Shown here piece by piece: positions 48,825 to 59,045 of a DNA stretch of 64,000 bases (positions are counted from its first letter, which is position 1; each line of letters begins with the position of its first letter). The notes under the pieces are model-generated. The model was not told where the DNA came from. It searched no databases and saw nothing but the letters and a program-made list of their open reading frames with translations. The position numbers and the translations under genes were made by a program. This DNA is from Sphingobacterium multivorum (GTDB lineage Bacteria > Bacteroidota > Bacteroidia > Sphingobacteriales > Sphingobacteriaceae): positions 558,001-622,000 of the forward strand of contig NZ_UAUU01000011.1 of the NCBI RefSeq assembly GCF_900457465.1. Direction: 5' to 3'.

Positions 48825-48919
48825 GTTCTCAGTGACTATCTCAAAGAGTCTCTGTCTATTCACTGTAATTTTATTGCGGAAAAAGTGAGCGGGGCGATCG
48901 CTAAGTGCTAAATAATTCT

Positions 48920-48927
48920 TATTTTTG
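48920..48927 (+). promoter_or_regulatory. -7 box before the PurF-like gene
   Basis: TATTTTTG fits TAnnTTTG, 17 nt before the start codon; no clear -33 TTG. Confidence 0.4.
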
Positions 48928-48944
48928 CGACATCAAATCAAGAT

Positions 48945-50855
48945 ATGAGCGACGCTATTAAACACGAGTGCGGAATCGCACTAATTCGCCTGTTAAAACC
49001 CTTATCTTATTATCAGGAAAAATATGGTACGCCATTTTATGGCATCAACAAATTGTACCTATTAATGGAAAAACAGCACAACCGTGGACAAGACGGGGCT
49101 GGAATTGCAACCATTAAATTTGATGTAAAACCTGGAAATCGTTACATTTCGCGTTATAGAGCTATGGGCTCAACTGCTGTGGCAGACATATTCGAATATG
49201 TACAGAAAAAATTTGCTTCTGTTCAGAAAGCATTTCCAGAGGAGTCAAAAGATACGCAATGGTTAAAAGATAACGTAAGTTTTACGGGGGAAGTACTTTT
49301 AGGACATTTGCGCTATGGAACGCATGGAAAGAACAGTATCGAAAGCTGTCACCCATTTTTGAGACAAAACAATTGGATGTCTCGTAATTTGGTGGTAGCG
49401 GGTAACTTCAACATGACCAATGTGGACGAATTGTTGCAACAGTTATACGAGTTGGGACAACATCCAAAAGAAAAAGCGGATACCGTAACCGTTTTGGAAA
49501 AAATTGGCCATTTCTTGGATGATGAGAACCAAGATCTGTTCGATCAATTCAAAAAAGAAGGTCATTCTAATATTGAGATCAGCTCGCTGATTGCTAAAAA
49601 TATTGATGTTACCAAAATATTGAAGCGTTCGGCCAAAACGTGGGATGGCGGTTACACCATCGCAGGTATCTTTGGTCATGGTGATGCTTTTGTGATGCGC
49701 GACCCAGCGGGTATCCGTCCTGCGTTTTATTATCAGGATGAGGAGATCTTGGTGGTAGCATCGGAAAGACCGGTCATCCAAACTGCATTCAATATTCCTA
49801 TTGGTGCTGTAAAGGAAATTAAACCAGGTCATGCCCTGATCGCTAAAAAAGATGGTACTGTATCCCAAGAGATGTTTAGACAACCCGTAGAACAACGTTC
49901 TTGCTCTTTCGAACGGATCTACTTCTCGCGTGGATCAGATGCTGATATCTATCAAGAACGTAAAGAATTAGGAAGATTACTGGTGCCTCAGGTATTGGAA
50001 TCTGTCAAAAATAACATCAAAAATACCGTATTCTCGTTTATTCCAAATACAGCCGAAGTATCTTACTATGGCCTAATGGATGGTATCAATGCCTACGTTC
50101 GGGATTTTCAAAAAGAGACGCTATTAAATCGTTCAGAAAAGATTTCTGATGAGGAGTTAGATGAAATCTTGAGTATCAAACCTCGTTTTGAAAAACTCAA
50201 CGTAAAGGATGCTAAACTGCGTACCTTCATTACACAAGATGCGGACCGTACCGATATGGTACAACATGTATACGATACGACTTACGGTATTGTAAAAGAT
50301 CATGAAGATACCATCGTTGCCATTGACGATTCGATCGTTAGAGGAACAACGTTGAAACAAAGTATCTTGACGATCCTGGATCGTTTGAATCCGAAAAAAA
50401 TTGTGATTGTTTCTTCTGCCCCGCAAATTCGTTACCCAGATTGTTACGGTATTGATATGTCACGTATGGGTGAGTTTGTCGCATTCGAAGCGGCAATTAA
50501 TCTCCTCAAACAACGTGGTATGGCACATATTATTGATGAAGTTTATCAAAAATGTGTGTTGTCAATGACCCAAGATGTTCATGAGATCGAGAATTATGTT
50601 AAAGCGATCTACGCACCGTTTACGGATGAAGAGATCTCAGAAGAAATTGCTCGTATTGTAAGACCTCACCACCTAAAGGCAGAGCTTGAAGTAGTTTACC
50701 AAACATTGGATAATTTACACAAAGCTTGTCCGGACCATAAAGGTGATTGGTACTTCTCGGGTGATTATCCAACACCTGGTGGAAACAAGGTTGTTAACAA
50801 AGCGTATATGAACTGGATTGAAGGAAAGAATGTAAGAGCATATTTCAGCAGCTAA
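48945..50855 (+). CDS. Amidophosphoribosyltransferase-like protein (long PurF paralogue)
   Basis: 636 residues, longer than ordinary PurF (about 470-510). The class II glutaminase domain begins with Cys10 (HECGIALIRLL) after a nine-residue leader that would have to be removed to free the Cys; HNRGQDGAGIAT and LLGHLRYGTHG follow. The phosphoribosyltransferase domain holds the PRPP loop VAIDDSIVRGTTLKQS. The extra length is in the N-domain insertions and the C-terminus. Such long paralogues occur in Bacteroidetes beside a standard PurF, so the exact reaction is uncertain. Confidence 0.85.
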   Translation: MSDAIKHECGIALIRLLKPLSYYQEKYGTPFYGINKLYLLMEKQHNRGQDGAGIATIKFDVKPGNRYISRYRAMGSTAVADIFEYVQKKFASVQKAFPEESKDTQWLKDNVSFTGEVLLGHLRYGTHGKNSIESCHPFLRQNNWMSRNLVVAGNFNMTNVDELLQQLYELGQHPKEKADTVTVLEKIGHFLDDENQDLFDQFKKEGHSNIEISSLIAKNIDVTKILKRSAKTWDGGYTIAGIFGHGDAFVMRDPAGIRPAFYYQDEEILVVASERPVIQTAFNIPIGAVKEIKPGHALIAKKDGTVSQEMFRQPVEQRSCSFERIYFSRGSDADIYQERKELGRLLVPQVLESVKNNIKNTVFSFIPNTAEVSYYGLMDGINAYVRDFQKETLLNRSEKISDEELDEILSIKPRFEKLNVKDAKLRTFITQDADRTDMVQHVYDTTYGIVKDHEDTIVAIDDSIVRGTTLKQSILTILDRLNPKKIVIVSSAPQIRYPDCYGIDMSRMGEFVAFEAAINLLKQRGMAHIIDEVYQKCVLSMTQDVHEIENYVKAIYAPFTDEEISEEIARIVRPHHLKAELEVVYQTLDNLHKACPDHKGDWYFSGDYPTPGGNKVVNKAYMNWIEGKNVRAYFSS

Positions 50856-50873
50856 GTTCAAAATTATATTAAA

Positions 50874-50905
50874 GAGGGATGCATTTATGCGTCCCTTTTT
50901 TTTTA
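50874..50905 (+). terminator. Terminator of the PurF-like gene
   Basis: Stem GGGATGCAT / ATGCGTCCC (one G-T pair) followed by a T-run. Confidence 0.85.
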
Positions 50906-50989
50906 TATATTCGTACCAATTAGTGTCAATATCCTAAATTAAAAAACCAATTAAAGCAAGGGAAATTGCTGTCCGTAAATAAACCGATC

Positions 50990-52255
50990 ATGAAGCATAT
51001 TTTTAAGAGTCTCTATTTTCAAGTCATCGTTGGGATACTTGTGGGGATCATCTGTGGTATCTATTACCCTGACTTCGCTGTCAAGCTAAAACCATTGGGA
51101 GACGCTTTTATTAAACTGATCAAGATGGTTATTGCGCCATTGATTTTTAGTTCCATTGTGATCGGTATAGCTGGAATGCAGGATACGAAAAAAGTGGGAA
51201 AAATCGGCTTGACTTCCATTATCTATTTCGAGATCATGACCACGATTGCCCTGATTATCGGTCTGGTCTTTGTTAATTGGATACAGCCGGGGACCGGGAT
51301 GAACGCCGATCCAGCGAGCCTTGATGTATCTTCGATATCCCATTACATCTCAGAATCCAAGAAACCACATGGTTTTATGGATTTTATCATCGGGATCATT
51401 CCAGATAATGTGATTGCTGCGGTAGCTTCGGACAACATGTTGCAGGTACTCGTTTTTGCCGTACTATTTGGGATCGGTATGACAAAAATCGGGCAGAAAG
51501 CTTCCGAGCCGGTCCTCCATGTATTGCAATCTTTTCTGAAGGTGCTCTTCTCCATTATCAAAATGATCATGTACCTGGCGCCAATCGGTGCAATGGGAGC
51601 AATGGGTTTTACGATCGGTAAGTTTGGGATCCAGGCCTTATCCAAACTCGGTATGTTGATGTTGAGCTTCTACCTAACCTGTTTTATTTTCGTGGTCATC
51701 GTGATTGGAGCGGTATTGTATTTTTATCTCAAGGTGAATGTTTTTAAGTTTTTAAAATACATCAAGGAAGAAATTCTGATTGTATTGGGGACTTCCTCTT
51801 CAGAGTCCGCATTGCCTGGAATTATGCAGAAAATGGAAGATGCGGGTTGTGCCAAGCCTGTTGTGGGTTTAGTTATCCCCACGGGCTATTCTTTCAATCT
51901 GGATGGGACAAGTATCTATCTGACCATGGCAGCGGTTTTTATTTCGCAGGCCCTCAATATGCATCTCAGCCTGGAGCAGGAAATTACCTTATTGCTGGTG
52001 TTGTTATTGACCTCTAAAGGTGCTGCAGGTGTAACAGGAAGTGGTTTCGTTACCCTCGCTGCGACCTTGCCTGTTGTTGGCCATGTACCGGTGGAATCAG
52101 TCGCTTTGATCTTTGGTGTGGATCGTTTTATGAGTGAAGCAAGGGCGATAACCAATTTGATCGGAAATTCAGCCGCAACGCTGGTCATTTCAAAATATGA
52201 AAATAGTTTGGACGAGGAACTTTTGCATGAAAAGCTGGGATCTAAACGCGTATAA
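50990..52255 (+). CDS. Dicarboxylate/amino acid:cation symporter (DAACS, GltP/DctA type)
   Basis: 421 residues from the ATG at 50990 ([15 protein letters not shown]); an upstream TTG start is unlikely. Hallmarks are the serine-rich reentrant loop [13 protein letters not shown], the NMDGT-type motif here [15 protein letters not shown], and the second hairpin [20 protein letters not shown], followed by [16 protein letters not shown]. Inner-membrane Na+ or H+-coupled uptake of glutamate, aspartate or C4-dicarboxylates. Convergent with lon. Confidence 0.93.
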   Translation: MKHIFKSLYFQVIVGILVGIICGIYYPDFAVKLKPLGDAFIKLIKMVIAPLIFSSIVIGIAGMQDTKKVGKIGLTSIIYFEIMTTIALIIGLVFVNWIQPGTGMNADPASLDVSSISHYISESKKPHGFMDFIIGIIPDNVIAAVASDNMLQVLVFAVLFGIGMTKIGQKASEPVLHVLQSFLKVLFSIIKMIMYLAPIGAMGAMGFTIGKFGIQALSKLGMLMLSFYLTCFIFVVIVIGAVLYFYLKVNVFKFLKYIKEEILIVLGTSSSESALPGIMQKMEDAGCAKPVVGLVIPTGYSFNLDGTSIYLTMAAVFISQALNMHLSLEQEITLLLVLLLTSKGAAGVTGSGFVTLAATLPVVGHVPVESVALIFGVDRFMSEARAITNLIGNSAATLVISKYENSLDEELLHEKLGSKRV

Positions 52256-52287
52256 TCGGTGAGCGGAATAGGTATAGATTGTATAAC

Positions 52288-52322
52288 AAAGGTGCTATCC
52301 AAATTCTTTGGATAGCACCTTT
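52288..52322. terminator. Bidirectional terminator between the symporter gene and lon
   Basis: Stem AAAGGTGCTATCCAAA / TTTGGATAGCACCTTT, near-perfect, between convergent stop codons. Confidence 0.88.
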
Positions 52323-52345
52323 AATTCAAAACCCTTCGGTATGTG

Positions 52346-54823
52346 TTAATTCTCTTTTTTGGTATTTTCTATATCTTGAGCCAGATCGATGGCACCCATT
52401 ACTTTTTCTTCCAATAGCGCGAGCTTGATCACCTGCGACATTTCAGTCACATAGTGGAACTGCATATCTTTGATATAATCTTCCTTGATCTCCAGGATGT
52501 CTTTTTCATTGGATTTACAGAGAATAATATCTTTGATGTTCGCGCGTTTTGCAGCAAGAATTTTCTCCTTTATACCGCCAACAGGCAATACTTTTCCGCG
52601 TAACGTAATTTCACCTGTCATGGCTAGTTTTTCCTTCACTTTACGTTGGGTAAACAGCGATGTCAGTGCGGTGAGCATCGTTATACCAGCTGAAGGGCCA
52701 TCTTTTGGAATAGCACCTGCTGGAACGTGAATATGGATATCCCAATGGTCGAAAACACGATAGTTAATGCCGAAATCCGAAGCGTGGGCTTTCAGGTAGG
52801 CTAGTGCAATCGACGCAGATTCTTTCATGACATCACCCAAATTACCGGTCAGGCTCAAACGTCCTTTTCCTGGGCTCAGTGAAGATTCTATAAATAAGAT
52901 ATCACCACCTACGGAAGTCCAGGCCAAGCCTGTTACGACACCGGCGACATTGTTATTTTCGTAGATGTCCTTATCAAATATTGGGGCACCTAGGATATCA
53001 AGTAGATCTTGTTCGTTTATACTTGGACTGTAATCCTTTTCCATGACAATACGTGTTGCAATACCACGTACGACAGAGCCGATCTTTTTTTCTAATCCGC
53101 GGACGCCAGATTCACGTGTGTAATCCTCAATAATCTGTTCGATGATCTTCGCTTTTAACGAGACATCTTTGGATGCCATTCCATGCATTTCGCGTTGTTT
53201 TGGCAAAAGGTGTTTTTTCGCGATTTCGATTTTTTCCTCGATGGTATAGCCATTCACTTCGATAATTTCCATCCGATCCAATAGCGCAGGTTGAATAGAA
53301 CTCAAAGAATTGGCTGTCGCGATAAACATCACTTTGGAAAGGTCAAACTCCATTTCCACATAATGGTCATAGAAATGTGTGTTTTGTTCTGGATCCAATA
53401 CCTCCAATAAGGCCGACGAAGGATCTCCTTTGAAATCTGCGCTCATTTTATCGATTTCGTCCAGAATAAAAACCGGATTTGCTGCCCCTGCTTTTTTCAA
53501 GGACTGAATGATACGGCCCGGCATTGCGCCGATATAGGTTTTGCGGTGTCCTCTGATTTCTGCTTCATCGCGTACACCACCCAAAGCCATACGGGTATAT
53601 TTGCGTCCTAAAGCTTTGGCAATGGATCTTCCCAAGGAGGTTTTACCCACTCCCGGAGGGCCTACCAAACAAAGAATAGGTGCTTTCATATCATTTTTTA
53701 ATTTCAATACCGCAAGGTATTCAATGATACGTTTTTTTACTTTCTCGAGTCCGTAATGATCTTTGTCGAGCACTTTTTGTGCTTTGTTTAGATCAAAATT
53801 GTCTTTTGTTGTTTCATTCCAAGGTAGATCTAGCAAAAGCTCAAGGTAATTGAGCTGTACCGAATAATCTGCAGCAGCAGGATTGATCCGCGATAGCTTT
53901 TCGAGTTCCTTTGTGAAATGTTTTTCGACATCAACACTCCATTTCTTTTTCTTACCCCGTTTTTTAAGCTCTTCCAGCTCAAGATCGGGCGTATTGCCAC
54001 CCAGCTCTTCCTGAATTGTTTTGAGCTGTTGGTTCAGGAAATAGTCACGTTGTTGTTTGTCAAGGTCGACACGTACTTTATTCTGAATCTGGTGCTTTAG
54101 TTCCAACATCTGGATTTCTGTCGTCAGCAGTTCCAATAAAAGTTTGGCACGGTTCTCCACTTTGGGTATCTGAAGCAGTTCCTGTTTTCTGATCATTTCG
54201 ACATTGATATTCGACGAAATGAAGTTGATCAGAAACGAGGGACTTTCAATATTTTTGATGGCTATACCAGCTTCACTAGGTAAGTTTGGCGAAAGTTGGA
54301 TGATCTGCAGCGCCATTTCTTTTAAAGTAGAAATTGTCGCTTTAAAGTGCTTGGTCATCTTCGGTTTCGCTTCGTTGAATTTCTCCACACGCGCCTTTAA
54401 ATAAGGTTCGGTTTCGACAATTTCCAACAAGTTGAACCGTTGTTTTCCCTGGATAATGACGGTGGTATTACCATCAGGCATTTGGAGTACTTTAATGATA
54501 TGAGCTACAGTGCCCACTTTATTTAGTTCTTCAAATCCTGGGTCCTCTACAGTCATATCCTTCTGAGAAACAACACCAATAGTTTTGCTGCCTTTATAAG
54601 CTTCTTTGACTAATTTGATGGATTTATCTCGACCTACGGTAATCGGAATGACAACACCGGGAAATAATACGGTATTACGTAAAGGCAAAATAGACAATGC
54701 TTCTGGAATTTCAGCATTCGCCATATTATCTTCATCCTCTTGTGTAAGTAAAGGGAAGAATTCGGTATCCTCTGCAACGATTGGAATTGCTTGACTGAAA
54801 TCAAAAGTTTCGAATTTGCTCAT
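52346..54823 (-). CDS. lon: ATP-dependent protease Lon
   Basis: 825 residues from the ATG at 54823 (MSKFETFDFSQAIP); a start 54 nt upstream is open but unsupported. N-terminal substrate domain (about 40-240: LSILPLRNTVLFPGVVIPI), coiled segment, AAA+ module with Walker A GPPGVGKTSLG and Walker B VFILDEIDKM, and C-terminal peptidase with the catalytic Ser in KDGPSAGITM and Lys in VGGIKEKILAA. Degrades misfolded and regulatory proteins in the cytoplasm. A sigma-54-type promoter lies about 90 nt upstream. Confidence 0.96.
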   Translation of the reverse strand: MSKFETFDFSQAIPIVAEDTEFFPLLTQEDEDNMANAEIPEALSILPLRNTVLFPGVVIPITVGRDKSIKLVKEAYKGSKTIGVVSQKDMTVEDPGFEELNKVGTVAHIIKVLQMPDGNTTVIIQGKQRFNLLEIVETEPYLKARVEKFNEAKPKMTKHFKATISTLKEMALQIIQLSPNLPSEAGIAIKNIESPSFLINFISSNINVEMIRKQELLQIPKVENRAKLLLELLTTEIQMLELKHQIQNKVRVDLDKQQRDYFLNQQLKTIQEELGGNTPDLELEELKKRGKKKKWSVDVEKHFTKELEKLSRINPAAADYSVQLNYLELLLDLPWNETTKDNFDLNKAQKVLDKDHYGLEKVKKRIIEYLAVLKLKNDMKAPILCLVGPPGVGKTSLGRSIAKALGRKYTRMALGGVRDEAEIRGHRKTYIGAMPGRIIQSLKKAGAANPVFILDEIDKMSADFKGDPSSALLEVLDPEQNTHFYDHYVEMEFDLSKVMFIATANSLSSIQPALLDRMEIIEVNGYTIEEKIEIAKKHLLPKQREMHGMASKDVSLKAKIIEQIIEDYTRESGVRGLEKKIGSVVRGIATRIVMEKDYSPSINEQDLLDILGAPIFDKDIYENNNVAGVVTGLAWTSVGGDILFIESSLSPGKGRLSLTGNLGDVMKESASIALAYLKAHASDFGINYRVFDHWDIHIHVPAGAIPKDGPSAGITMLTALTSLFTQRKVKEKLAMTGEITLRGKVLPVGGIKEKILAAKRANIKDIILCKSNEKDILEIKEDYIKDMQFHYVTEMSQVIKLALLEEKVMGAIDLAQDIENTKKEN

Positions 54824-54910
54824 AGTATTTATTTTGTGTATTTGGCAGTCGCTGACATGTTGACGGCTGACTTTCAAATTTTAAGCTTCTATTATTGTTT
54901 CCCCTATATT

Positions 54911-54926
54911 GCAAGGGAAGTGCCAA
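54911..54926 (-). promoter_or_regulatory. Sigma-54-type (-24/-12) promoter candidate for lon
   Basis: On the minus strand TTGGCACTTCCCTTGC fits the TTGGCAC-N5-TTGC consensus exactly, with the correct spacing, 88 nt before the lon start. Start of transcription would be near 54900. No activator gene is seen nearby. Confidence 0.6.
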
Positions 54927-55165
54927 TTGCTAAAAGTGAGCAAAATTACAAATCTATTTTCTAGAATAGGAAAAAAAGGCAGGTTAAATAAAATTTATCT
55001 GCCATTTGTTGGAGAAATAGGCATAATAATTGTAATATTGGAATGTGAAAGGGCACCGATGGCAGTTCTTGCGTTTAAAGAAATCAATCGGCGGTTTTTT
55101 CAAAAATGTAGAAACGATCACACGTGATCATTAAAGAGTGAATATAAAAACGTAACTAGTTAGAT
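54927..55165. other. Intergenic region upstream of lon and the TPR gene
   Basis: The rest of the 342-bp gap holds no convincing gene. A 72-codon ORF at 54909-55127 has no recognisable feature and crosses the lon promoter. A/T-rich; it probably contains the promoter of the TPR gene, which I cannot place. Confidence 0.45.
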
Positions 55166-55822
55166 ATGAATTTAAAATCATTTAAATTGGGTTTGTTTAC
55201 TGGGGTTTTTGCCTTAGTTGCTTTTAGCGCGAATGCACAACAACCAAAACAGGCTGAGCATAGCAACGCTAATGTGAGAATGGGGCAGAAAGCTCTTTTG
55301 GATGGTGATTTCAAGAATGCAGAGTCATACTTGACTAAAGCCCTCCCTCAGGAAGGGAAAGATCCGGACGTATTATATATGTTGGGATATTCTCAATTTC
55401 AAAATGGTGATTATAAAAAATCAGCGGAGACTTTTGGAAAAGTAGTTGCATTGAACGGTAAAAATGCAAATGCTTTATATTTCAAAGCGAAAGCAACAAA
55501 CAACCTCGCTACTCAATCCACAAATAAGACATCTGTTGCCAACAAAGAGCAGTTGTTGAAAGTTGCTATTGAGGATTATTCAAAAGCAATTGCCATTACG
55601 CCTACTGATTCGAAATTCTATCAAAATAGAGCGATTGCGAATCGTGATTTAGGTATCTTGATCGGAACAGCGGGTACGCCGAATTACAATAAGGCAATGG
55701 CAACTGACGCTTATAACAATGCAATCAAGGATTATGAAAAAGTGTTGAGCTTTGATGCATCGAAAAAAGATATTCAAACAGAAATCAAAAAAGCGAAAGT
55801 ATATAGAGATAACTTGAAATAG
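55166..55822 (+). CDS. Secreted tetratricopeptide-repeat protein
   Basis: 218 residues. Signal peptide (MNLKSFKLGLFTGVFALVAFSANA, cut before QQPKQ). TPR-like helix pairs follow: RMGQKALLDGDFKNAESYLTK, PDVLYMLGYSQFQNGDYKKSA, NALYFKAKATNNLATQS and KFYQNRAIANRDLG up to the end. Probably a periplasmic scaffold for protein interactions; no partner is evident. It is transcribed alone and has a terminator. Confidence 0.82.
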   Translation: MNLKSFKLGLFTGVFALVAFSANAQQPKQAEHSNANVRMGQKALLDGDFKNAESYLTKALPQEGKDPDVLYMLGYSQFQNGDYKKSAETFGKVVALNGKNANALYFKAKATNNLATQSTNKTSVANKEQLLKVAIEDYSKAIAITPTDSKFYQNRAIANRDLGILIGTAGTPNYNKAMATDAYNNAIKDYEKVLSFDASKKDIQTEIKKAKVYRDNLK

Positions 55823-55841
55823 TATCGCTATAAAAGCATAG

Positions 55842-55875
55842 AAAAAGGGAATGCCAATGGTATTCCCTTTTTTTT
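55842..55875 (+). terminator. Terminator of the TPR gene
   Basis: Stem AAAAGGGAATGCC / GGTATTCCCTTTT (one mispair) with T8. Confidence 0.85.
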
Positions 55876-55885
55876 GTGCTTATTA

Positions 55886-55945
55886 ATTTTGTACCTATTG
55901 ATTTTGTACCTATTGATTTTGTACCTATTGATTTTGTAACTATTG
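55886..55945. repeat. Tandem repeat, four units of 15 bp
   Basis: ATTTTGTACCTATTG occurs three times exactly and a fourth time with one change (AACT for ACCT), head to tail, followed by a partial unit. Intergenic, just after a terminator. Looks like slippage-type expansion. Confidence 0.9.
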
Positions 55946-56093
55946 ATTTGTGCCGGTTGAAATGTACTTATAGGAATGTAACGGTTGGTCACAAATGAGA
56001 TCCAGTTTCATTTAGAGGGGTGAGTTTCGGCAGTTTTTACTCGATAAATTTCAAACGAAATAAGCACTGAAACTGTTCTTTTCCTAAATCAAA

Positions 56094-56657
56094 ATGAATA
56101 TTATGGAAACGAATCGATTGTCAAAGGAAATGCAGGAAATTTTAATCAGTCAGATGACAAAAGAGGCTGAGGCTGCACAGATTTATTTGGCGTTGGGGGT
56201 ATGGGCAGATGATCAGGGTTATGGCGGAATCGCCAATTTTCTGTATAGACATGCCCAGGAAGAGCGAAATCACATGACTAAAATTATGGGTTATATTCTG
56301 GAAAGAGGTGGACGCCCCAGAATACAGGCTATTGCAGCGCCCCCAGCTGACCCGCAATCGCTGACCGAATGCTTTAATCGCGTTTTTAAACATGAAGTAG
56401 ATAATACCGAAGCGATCTATAACATTGTCAATTTAGCGTTGGCGGAGAAGGACTGGGCAACATGGAACTTTGCACAGTGGTTTGTTAAGGAACAGATCGA
56501 GGAAGAGAAGTTAGCATTGGAATTGATTGATAAGTTGAAAATCGCTGGTGGTGACCGAGCTTCAGATGAATCCTTGTTTGCGTTGGATTCCTCCCTTGAA
56601 GCCATGCCCGACGAAGTAGCCTTGGCAAGGGAAGCGACAGCAGATGATCCCAAATAA
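56094..56657 (+). CDS. Ferritin-family protein (second ferritin)
   Basis: 187 residues (or 184 from the ATG at 56103). Four-helix ferritin fold: the early Glu in TKEAEAAQIYLALG, ExxH as QEERNHMTKIM, and later FVKEQIEEEKLALEL. The C-terminal 25 residues after the fold are acidic and lack ferritin similarity (SLEAMPDEVALAREATADD). It is about a third identical by eye to the ferritin at 9.7 kb, so the two probably differ in role or expression. Iron storage or detoxification. Confidence 0.87.
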   Translation: MNIMETNRLSKEMQEILISQMTKEAEAAQIYLALGVWADDQGYGGIANFLYRHAQEERNHMTKIMGYILERGGRPRIQAIAAPPADPQSLTECFNRVFKHEVDNTEAIYNIVNLALAEKDWATWNFAQWFVKEQIEEEKLALELIDKLKIAGGDRASDESLFALDSSLEAMPDEVALAREATADDPK

Positions 56658-56667
56658 TTGTAAAATA

Positions 56668-56700
56668 GAAAAAGGCGGGATCGTAGATCCCGCCTTTTTC
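56668..56700. terminator. Bidirectional terminator between the ferritin and TonB receptor genes
   Basis: Perfect 15-bp stem GAAAAAGGCGGGATC / GATCCCGCCTTTTTC with a 3-nt loop, usable from both sides. Confidence 0.9.
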
Positions 56701-56749
56701 TATTTTACTGTGTACTAATCTTAATCGACTCGTTTGTGCTAAGCTAAAT

Positions 56750-59045
56750 TTACTTTATGCGCAATGGCATATATACACCGAAGGTGATGTTTCTACCCAT
56801 ATTGTAGACACCAAAGCTCGTGTCTTCCTGTGAAAGACGTCCTGGGCGCAATCGGCTCAACGCATCGTAATAACGTTTGTTGGTCAAGTTTGAAGCTGCT
56901 GCAAATACTTTCAGTTGCTGCGATCCGAGATGTAATGTCGTACCGATTCCTGCGTTTAATAAAGTATACGAGTTTTGCTGGCGTTTCGAAGGTTTCATCA
57001 ATGCGGTTCTGTTTGAAATAATTGTCCAGCCCCACAGAAACGTAGAAAGCATTCAATCCGCTAATCTTGGGCTCAAGACGCAGTGTATTGTGTACAACGC
57101 CAGCTGGAATCAATGCCAAGGGTCTGTTAAAGGTATTGTTCTGTGCATGGGTATAGCTAAATGTATTATCCAGGTGTATCCAATTTAACAGGTGAAAATT
57201 CAGGCTTCCTTCGACACCGTAAAGATTGGCGTTTACCTGGCCATAGCGATATACGTCGTAGGTATGCGAATCGCCATCTTCACCCACAACGGTTTTCGTG
57301 TCGCCTTTTGTTGTTGAGGCATAGATAAAATTGTGGATATAGTTTTCGTAGATTCCGACACTTCCTGTAACGATGCTATGCCCAAACTCGAGGGTTGCAT
57401 CCGCTTGGTAACTTCGTTCAGGTTTCAGGTTTTCATTACCAACTTCATAGCGGTACGTTCCTTCGTGTACCCCGTTGGAACCTAATTCTGCTGGATTAGG
57501 CGCTCTAAAAGCCGAACCGGCATTCGCTTTGAAATTGAGGTCTTCGCTGAAAATATGGGTATATCCAAGCGCTCCACTCACATTGCTGAAACTATTTTTA
57601 AAACCAGCGAACTGCTCTTCATCTTCAATAAAGAGCTGCTTGCCTTTGTTTTTGACGTAGTCATAGCGTAATCCAACGTTAAAGGTATTTTCGCCCCAGG
57701 TTTTCTTTGCATAGCCAAAAGCGCCCAATTCCAACTGATCATAGGCCGGAATTAAGAATTCAACGCCTTTATTTAAACTGTGTTCCTGGCTAGCACTAAT
57801 GCCAAATACATGTTGCCAGCCATTTTTTTCACTTAAAGAATATTTTGCGTCAAGTGAATACGTATTCAGGTCAAAGAATAAGGAAGGTGTTGCTTCTTCA
57901 AGCTCCCGACGTTGATTTTTTTGATAGCCCAGATCAAGTTTTAAACTACCGGAACCGATGATAAAGTTATTGTTGAGGGCCAGTTTGTAATGGCGGATGT
58001 CCTGCTTGGGGAAATCTAAGGTCCGGCTTTTTGAGTTTATGTAAAGTGGGTCACCAGGTTCGGCGTCGTAAAAGCCGATATTATTTTTCAGGTATGAAAA
58101 ATTCAGATGAGAGTAGCCCCATTGCTTGTTTAGCCCGAGCATACCGCTGAAATTACTGGTATTAAAACCACTATTGCCATAGCGGCCTGCGGGCGTGTTA
58201 TAAGAATAGGCGTTTTGATAAGAACCACGCCCACGCCATACGAAGCCATTTTCATTACCGGTAAGCATAACCGAACTATTGGTTAGTCCGTTGTTGGTGG
58301 AGTAGCTGCTCAATACTTCACCTTTAAATTGCCCAGCTGTAGGAACATTTGGTTCAAGCACATTGATTACACCGCCAATAGCATCAGATCCGTACATCAA
58401 AGAGGCTGCACCACGCAGGACCTCCACACGATCCGGTTGATTTTGGTCGATTTCAATGCCATGTTCGTCGCCCCATTGCTGTCCCATCTGTTTGACACCA
58501 TCGCTCACCGTGACGACACGATTATAACCGAGTCCCCGTATAACAGGTTTTGAAATGCCTTGTCCCGTTGTGATCTGGCTTAGTCCGGGAACTTGTCGGG
58601 CAAGAGCATCAATAAGATTCGTAGCATTTCCCTGCAATTCATCTTTGGAGATTACAGCAACCGAGGTACTGTTGCGACGGCTCTGTGAGGTGACCAATGT
58701 ACCCGTAACGACGACTTCATTGGTTTCAATAATACTTTCGGTTAGGGCGAAATCGAGGGAAAGATTTTCCGAAGTTAGATCGACGGTCTTGACAACGGAC
58801 TGATAACCCAAGAAACGGACCTCAACCAAGTAGCGTCCACTTGAAGGAAGTGATTTAAAGCTATAATGACCTTGTTGGTCTGATGCGGTGCTCGAACGAA
58901 GCTGTTGCAGTGATATTGTTGCACCAGCAATGGGAAGATTAGTTTTTGCATCCGTTACTTTACCGCTGATTGTTGCGGCGAGAGCTGGAAATATGGAGAA
59001 ATAAGTGGCAAGCATAAAAATGCAGCCTATAATTTTAAGTTTCAT
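56750..59045 (-). CDS. TonB-dependent outer membrane receptor, metal-type, one frameshift
   Basis: About 765 residues. Signal peptide (MKLKIIGCIFMLATYFSIFPALA), carboxypeptidase-regulatory domain (GKVTDAKTNLPIAGATISL), plug (NEVVVTGTLVTSQSRRN, LARQVPGLSQITTG, PVIRGLGYNRVVTVSDG, VEVLRGAASLMYGSDAIGG) and a 22-strand-type barrel with SNLTNKRYYDAL and a C-terminal ITFGVYMPLRIK. One extra A near 56975 breaks the frame before the last strands. The plug resembles ZnuD-like and related metal receptors, and a His-rich secreted protein is encoded just upstream, so zinc or copper uptake is inferred. Confidence 0.85.

Noticed and set aside
54909-55127. 72-codon ORF upstream of the TPR gene
   Set aside because: No recognisable protein features, and it overlaps the sigma-54-type lon promoter on the other strand; treated as noncoding.
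55886-55945. CRISPR-like array
   Set aside because: Units are contiguous with no spacers and only 15 bp long; a simple tandem repeat.
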